From positions 124,001 to 188,000 of the forward strand of contig JAHYZV010000001.1 in NCBI GenBank assembly GCA_019424245.1: a stretch of DNA of 64,000 nucleotides, written 5' to 3'. Below the pieces are notes generated by a model that ran no database searches, was not told the origin of the DNA, and saw only the letters and a list, made by a program, of their open reading frames with translations. Source of the stretch: Clostridiales bacterium. GTDB lineage: Bacteria > Bacillota > Clostridia > Lachnospirales > Lachnospiraceae. Every line of letters begins with the position of its first letter. Position 1 is the first letter of the stretch. Shown here in pieces: positions 59,708 through 64,000 of the stretch. The position numbers and the translations under genes are program-made.

Positions 59708-61066
59708 TTACATCCATCTCCAGCCTGCAAGATATTTATTTTTTAACTGTCCGTTAGCGTTCTTGCCCCATCCAAGTGGATAGCCATCAACACATACAAG
59801 TGTCCAGCCAGATTTGACATTAAAATCATCAATATCGATAGTCTCTCCTTTAAGATATCTGATTACTCTGTCATCTGAAACAGGAAGGTCAAGACAGTTA
59901 TTAAACTGATCCTTAGTAAGTGCCATTGCAAATGCCTGACTCGGTTCAAAACGGTTCTTCTTAAGTTCACCTAGCAGCAGACCATTTCTTATAATTCTTA
60001 AACCGCGTTCCTCTGCCATATAAGGAGATGTAAGAAAGACCCTTGTATCTCTTATATTGATATAAGCAGGGTCATATTCAAATGTGGTGCTGTCCATGAA
60101 CTCCTTTAATTCATCAGGAAGCTTTGTCTTTCCTGATACAGGTCTTTTAGAAGATGTATAATCTTCACCGTCTTTCTCAAATAATGCCACAAAATGTCCT
60201 TCTCCAGGCATCTTATGAGGAAATATTCTGACAGCCTTCTCAAGATGATATCCTTCATCAGTATCAAAGCCGTGTGAGAAGCCTTCATATGGCTTGATAT
60301 CTATAAGGTGCATATCAGGTCTGTTGGTAAGAAGATGTATTACTGAATCTTCATCCTCCAGCTTTGAAAACGTGCATGTAGAATATAATAATTTACCGCC
60401 CGGTTTTAACATGTCAGCACCGGCAAGAATGATATTCCTCTGAATCTGCGAATAGAACTCCGGACCGTTCTTTTCCCATGCTTTGATAAGCTTATTGTCT
60501 TTTCTGAACATTCCTTCACCTGAGCATGGAGCATCAATAAGTACTTTATCAAAGAATCCTGAGAATCTTGAAGCTATACCCACAGGGTCTTCATTAAGGA
60601 CGCACAGATTAGGAACACCGAATACTTCAACATTCTTAAGAAGTGCTTTGGCACGCGAATTGCTTATATCATTGGTTATAAGTAGTCCTGTTTTGTTTAA
60701 TTTGGCTGCAAGCTCTGTTGATTTGCCACCGGGAGCTGCACACATATCAAATACAACATCGCCTTCCTCAATCGGAAGAACATTGGCAGGTGTCATGGCA
60801 CTAGGCTCCTGAATATAATATAAGCCTGCAAAATAATATGGGTGTTTAGCAGGCTTGTCATCTTCTGAATAATAGAATCCATTCTCAATCCAAGGAACAG
60901 GTTCTAACTTAAACGGACATATCTTAAGGAAATCCTCTGTTGAAATTTTAAGGTTATTGACACGCAGTCCATATAATCTCTTATCATTAAAGCTTTCTAT
61001 ATAGCTGTCATATTCATCACCTAACATCATTTTCATTGATTCTGTATATTTCTCTGGTAAATTCAC
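59708..61066 (-). CDS. rsmF: RsmF/YebU-type rRNA (cytosine-5) methyltransferase
   Basis: RNA m5C methyltransferase of 452 residues. The SAM-binding motif 'DMCAAPGGKSTELAAKL' is near residue 107, and the two catalytic Cys are in 'IDAPCSGEGMFRKD' (about 175) and 'LYSTCTFSKLEDE' (about 225). The C-terminal RsmF-type RNA-binding domain (about 290-452) includes 'GWTLVCVDGYPLGWGKNANG'. I place the start at GTG 61066 with GAGG 8 bases upstream; the longer frame begins inside the next gene. The target is 16S rRNA by family inference. Confidence 0.9.
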   Translation of the reverse strand: MNLPEKYTESMKMMLGDEYDSYIESFNDKRLYGLRVNNLKISTEDFLKICPFKLEPVPWIENGFYYSEDDKPAKHPYYFAGLYYIQEPSAMTPANVLPIEEGDVVFDMCAAPGGKSTELAAKLNKTGLLITNDISNSRAKALLKNVEVFGVPNLCVLNEDPVGIASRFSGFFDKVLIDAPCSGEGMFRKDNKLIKAWEKNGPEFYSQIQRNIILAGADMLKPGGKLLYSTCTFSKLEDEDSVIHLLTNRPDMHLIDIKPYEGFSHGFDTDEGYHLEKAVRIFPHKMPGEGHFVALFEKDGEDYTSSKRPVSGKTKLPDELKEFMDSTTFEYDPAYINIRDTRVFLTSPYMAEERGLRIIRNGLLLGELKKNRFEPSQAFAMALTKDQFNNCLDLPVSDDRVIRYLKGETIDIDDFNVKSGWTLVCVDGYPLGWGKNANGQLKNKYLAGWRWM

Positions 61067-61103
61067 TTTGTATACCTCAATTCTGTATAGTTTCTGTAAT
61101 GAG

Positions 61104-61907
61104 TTACTGCACTGACTGTGCCCGGTAATCCTCAGCAATTATATCCAACTGGCGTGAAAATCTTGAAAGTTCATTAACATCGCCTTTTTCAAATATTTCA
61201 TAGAATTCATCCTGGATTTTTATAACAACCTGCTTATTGGCAACCTTGTACAGATTCTGGATTGTACTTAATATATCTGAAACAATATTTGCCTTAACCA
61301 TAAAGTAGGTCTGGGAATTAATAATTTCATCATGGATAGATGACATTTCGTTATCAAGTGTTATAAGTGCATCTGATGCCGCATTTAATCTTTCTTTCAC
61401 ATGTGCAGGAATTTCACCATTATATTTGTATTGCAGTGAATGTTCAATAATTGCCCAGAAATTCATGCCAAGAGTTCTTATCTGAATTTCCACGGGTATA
61501 ATAGTAGTTCCTTTCACTGTCTCAACTTCATAATGAACTATAAGATGATAACTTCTATAACCACTCTCTTTAATATTTTTAATATAATCTTTCTCACTTA
61601 TTACAGTCATGTCTTTTCGTTTCTTGATAAGTTTCACAACTGTATATATATCTTCCGTAAACTGACATATAAGTCTTATGCCTGCAATATCAAAAAGTTT
61701 TTCCTGAATTTTATCAATTTCAATCCCTCTGCGCTGCGCTTTTTCTATTATACTAGAAATACTTTTTACACGTCCTAAAACCTGTTCTATGGGTGAATAG
61801 ACACCTGCCTGACGGTATTCTTTAATTATATGGTTGAATTTTATCTGAAGTTCTTCCACCGCAAGATCATAAGGTGTAAGAATTTCCTTCCACATCTGAA
61901 TTTCCAT
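61104..61907 (-). CDS. relQ: Small alarmone synthetase (RelQ/YjbM type)
   Basis: (p)ppGpp synthetase of 267 residues, RelA/SpoT synthetase domain only. Close likeness to Bacillus YjbM/RelQ: 'PYDLAVEELQIKF', 'SPIEQVLGRVKSISSIIEKA', 'DIAGIRLICQF', 'IKESGYRSYHLIVHY' and 'VEIQIRTLGMNFWAIIEHSL'. The C-terminus is about 55 residues longer than in RelQ and contains a helical stretch ending 'RFSRQLDIIAEDYRAQ'. The start at 61907 follows GGAG. An extended -10 (TGTTATAAT, 61956-61948) serves as its likely promoter. Confidence 0.93.
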   Translation of the reverse strand: MEIQMWKEILTPYDLAVEELQIKFNHIIKEYRQAGVYSPIEQVLGRVKSISSIIEKAQRRGIEIDKIQEKLFDIAGIRLICQFTEDIYTVVKLIKKRKDMTVISEKDYIKNIKESGYRSYHLIVHYEVETVKGTTIIPVEIQIRTLGMNFWAIIEHSLQYKYNGEIPAHVKERLNAASDALITLDNEMSSIHDEIINSQTYFMVKANIVSDILSTIQNLYKVANKQVVIKIQDEFYEIFEKGDVNELSRFSRQLDIIAEDYRAQSVQ

Positions 61908-62010
61908 TGTAGTCTCCATTTCAGCTTTTATTGCATAATTATATTTCATTATAACACATAAAAACATATTTTTGAGAATATTATTAAATATCTATTATTA
62001 AAGAGGCTGT

Positions 62011-62880
62011 ATGATAAGCATAATACTTATTCTTTTATTTGTGTTTTCGGTATTATCGGTTCCTGTGTGTCACGGAGTGATTTCCGGACTATATCTTTAT
62101 GGCATGAAAATATTTCCGGGATTATTTATATCTTTTATTCTCACTAATATTCTTGTAAGAATTCTGCAGCAAAAAAATATTAATAATCCATGGATACTTG
62201 TAATAACAGGTCTTATGACAGGCTTTCCAAACGGAGCCTATATCTGCTCATGGTACAATAAAAATAATCCTGAAAACAGACTCGGGGACATGCTTGCCGG
62301 CATAATCAATATTCCCAGTCCGGCATTTCTTATAAGCTATGTATATATTAATATCCTCGAAAAATGTATCAGTCTGCCAATGTTTCTTGCACTGACATAT
62401 ACACCGGTAATATTATGTTCATATATGGCAATTCTGCTTTTTAGGGATAAAGATAATAAAAAAAACAATGCTCCACATATAAAAAATGACAAAAAACTGA
62501 TATTCCATTTCTTTGAAGAAGCTGTAGACAGTTCAATTAATACTGCTCTGAAGTTGGGAGCTTACGTTATTATTTTCTCTGTCATTGTAAATATTATAAT
62601 GCATTTTTCACAAAGCAATACCGCTGGTTTGTTAATATCATATTTATTTGAAATATCAAACGGTCTTGCCATAATTAAAAATGCCGGAATTCCTATGAAT
62701 ATAACAGTATTATTAACAGTATTACTTGATGCATTTGGCGGGGTATGCATTATTATGCAGACAAAAAGCATATGCAGCAGTTATATAAGCATAAAAAAAT
62801 ACATATATCAGAAACTTGTACTGTGTATAGTAACACTTGCAATGACTTATCTGCTGATATATGTATTAAATATACTATAA
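62011..62880 (+). CDS. YlbJ-like sporulation membrane protein
   Basis: Polytopic membrane protein of 289 residues with about eight helices, the only plus-strand gene in this part. It has a nucleoside-recognition (Gate) type domain ('ALKLGAYVIIFSVIVNII', 'AFGGVCIIMQTKSI') and matches the layout of YlbJ, a Bacillus membrane protein needed for spore cortex formation. In Bacillus ylbJ lies next to coaD (ylbI), which is also encoded in this window, and this supports the call. An AAGAGG ribosome site precedes the ATG; it is divergent from relQ. Confidence 0.78.
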   Translation: MISIILILLFVFSVLSVPVCHGVISGLYLYGMKIFPGLFISFILTNILVRILQQKNINNPWILVITGLMTGFPNGAYICSWYNKNNPENRLGDMLAGIINIPSPAFLISYVYINILEKCISLPMFLALTYTPVILCSYMAILLFRDKDNKKNNAPHIKNDKKLIFHFFEEAVDSSINTALKLGAYVIIFSVIVNIIMHFSQSNTAGLLISYLFEISNGLAIIKNAGIPMNITVLLTVLLDAFGGVCIIMQTKSICSSYISIKKYIYQKLVLCIVTLAMTYLLIYVLNIL

Positions 62881-62892
62881 GATTATTAATTG

Positions 62893-63504
62893 TTATTCAT
62901 TATTGTCTGTATCTGTGGAATCCAAATCTTCCGAATTGTTTTGCACAGTTTCTTCAGTTTCTCCTTCTTCAATACCACTAAGCTCATTCCTATTATTATT
63001 GACAACAGATAATACATTTTCTAGACCTGATAATAACGAATCATATTTTTCTTTATTATCCTTAATTGAATGTTCAATAATATACTGAAGTTTTGCAAGC
63101 ATATCATCTGTGTACTGCATTGCACCATACCTTATGCTGTTTGCTTCCTCTGTTGCATTATCCAGGATAGCCTGTGCCTGTGCTGTAGCCTGTTCAATAA
63201 GCTCATTAGCCTGTGCATAAGCTCTCTGCATAATTTCATGCTCATTAATAAGTTCTTCAGTCTGAACCTGTGCTGCATTAATAATAGCATCAGCCTGTTC
63301 CTTGGCATCTGCAAGAATAGCATCTTTATTGCTTAAAATCTTCTGATATTTCTTAACTTCATCAGGAGTTTTTAATCTTAATTCTGTAAGCATATCCTCT
63401 AACTGCTCTTTATTAACAATAATCTTAACATTGGATAATGGATAATATTTACAGGTATCAATATAACTTTCAATATCACTTATTAACTGCTCAATTCTGC
63501 TCAT
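62893..63504 (-). CDS. Coiled-coil protein of V-ATPase subunit H/DivIVA-like type
   Basis: Protein of 203 residues with a long charged coiled coil (about 60-125, 'AKEQADAIINAAQVQTEELI', 'QATAQAQAILDNATEEANS') and an acidic Asn/Glu tail. Proteins like this occur next to coaD in clostridia and are often named ATPase subunit H-like; real V-ATPase function is doubtful since no other subunit gene is near. A scaffold or cell-pole role is possible. Its ribosome site is not obvious. Confidence 0.7.
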   Translation of the reverse strand: MSRIEQLISDIESYIDTCKYYPLSNVKIIVNKEQLEDMLTELRLKTPDEVKKYQKILSNKDAILADAKEQADAIINAAQVQTEELINEHEIMQRAYAQANELIEQATAQAQAILDNATEEANSIRYGAMQYTDDMLAKLQYIIEHSIKDNKEKYDSLLSGLENVLSVVNNNRNELSGIEEGETEETVQNNSEDLDSTDTDNNE

Positions 63505-63531
63505 CGTTTTACTCCTTTAATAGTATTTTGA

Positions 63532-64000
63532 TTATTTTGTGATTCCATACTTCTCATAGACTCTGTCTATAATCTCTTCCGGAACGAACTTTTTAATATC
63601 TCCGCCATACATAGCCATCTCTTTAACGATGCTGGAACTTAAATATGCATACTTCAGGCTTGTTGTAAGAAATACCGTATCAATCCCAGGAGCCGCAACT
63701 CTGTTAGTCTGCGACATTGCAAGCTCATATTCAAAATCAGTGACAGCTCTTAATCCCCTTATTATTACAGAAACGTTATGTTCTGCAGCAAAATCCACCA
63801 GTAATCCACTGAAGCTTAATACTTCAACATTAGGCAGATCCTTTGTCACTTCTCTTAACATATTAACACGCTCTTCCACTGAAAACAATGGTGTTTTGGT
63901 ACTGTTATTTAAAACGCCAACTATCAGATGATCAACAAGACTTGCTGAACGCCTGATTATATCCAAATGTCCTAATGTCACCGGGTCAAAACTCCCTGGA
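63532..64000 (-). CDS. coaD: Phosphopantetheine adenylyltransferase (5' end outside the window)
   Basis: CoaD makes dephospho-CoA from phosphopantetheine and ATP. The gene runs off the window edge; the visible part starts '...PGSFDPVTLGHLDIIRR', which is the nucleotidyltransferase motif (S/T-x-D-P-x-T-x-G-H). Later regions are 'IIRGLRAVTDFEYELAMSQTN' (split at 20 residues) and 'YAYLSSSIVKEMAMYGGD'. Only a few residues at the N-terminus are missing. The codon at 63981 (GTG) is internal, not a start. The gene lies upstream of the coiled-coil gene by 27 bases. Confidence 0.95.
   Translation of the reverse strand, partial: PGSFDPVTLGHLDIIRRSASLVDHLIVGVLNNSTKTPLFSVEERVNMLREVTKDLPNVEVLSFSGLLVDFAAEHNVSVIIRGLRAVTDFEYELAMSQTNRVAAPGIDTVFLTTSLKYAYLSSSIVKEMAMYGGDIKKFVPEEIIDRVYEKYGITK

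Noticed and set aside
1..64000. CRISPR arrays, rRNA operons and insertion sequences
   Set aside because: No regularly spaced direct repeats, no rRNA-like stretches and no transposase frames were seen.

Overview
The window looks like chromosomal core sequence from a low-GC, anaerobic, spore-forming Firmicute, most likely a Lachnospiraceae-type clostridium. The case rests on AT-rich genes with strong AGGAGG ribosome sites, sporulation genes (yqfC, yqfD, a YlbJ-like protein), short-form HisG with HisZ, an L27 protein with a Prp cleavage motif plus the Prp protease, RecU, YneA/LexA, and mreBCD next to minCDE. I see no rRNA, tRNA, CRISPR array, prophage or insertion sequence. No species can be fixed from the sequence alone.

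Region 1 (1-38.7 kb) is almost entirely plus-strand. It starts with a sporulation/RNA-processing cluster (yqfC-yqfD-phoH-ybeY-cdd). A fatty-acid-flavoured group follows: a DegV fatty-acid-binding protein, a TetR regulator and an oleate hydratase with an unusual hydrophobic N-terminus. Next come an L,D-transpeptidase lipoprotein, a minus-strand ZIP metal transporter, an AraC regulator overlapping a GH43 glycosidase, two flavoproteins, and a proline operon in which proB and proA are separated by three genes, one of them unknown. A GGDEF/EAL protein, miaB-mutS-mutL-miaA-ynbB and radC precede a morphogenesis block (mreBCD, a very large PBP2, minCDE, rodA, mgsA).

Region 2 (38.7-64 kb) is mostly minus-strand. 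It holds a tyrosine recombinase, a DEAD-box helicase and a divergent SOS pair (YneA-like/LexA) with several LexA-box candidates. Between the convergent genes lexA and rsfS lie two large, highly base-paired palindromic elements, the most unusual feature of the window. They are followed by obg-yhbY-nadD-yqeK-rsfS and rplU-prp-rpmA with a leader, a PAP2 phosphatase, an RNase E/G, a histidine operon (hisZ-G-D-B and a hisA-hisI fusion), a degenerate GGDEF protein, recU, three RNA-modification or radical-SAM genes, a small alarmone synthetase, a YlbJ-like protein, a coiled-coil protein and a coaD cut by the window edge.

The gene strands converge near 38.7 kb. Signals I consider worth following: the twin palindromic elements (42.38-42.72 kb); a repeated leader shared by mutL and hisD; the HisA-HisI fusion; a recombinase promoter that fires straight into a terminator-like hairpin; and operator-like repeats in front of araC, the ZIP transporter and lexA/yneA.
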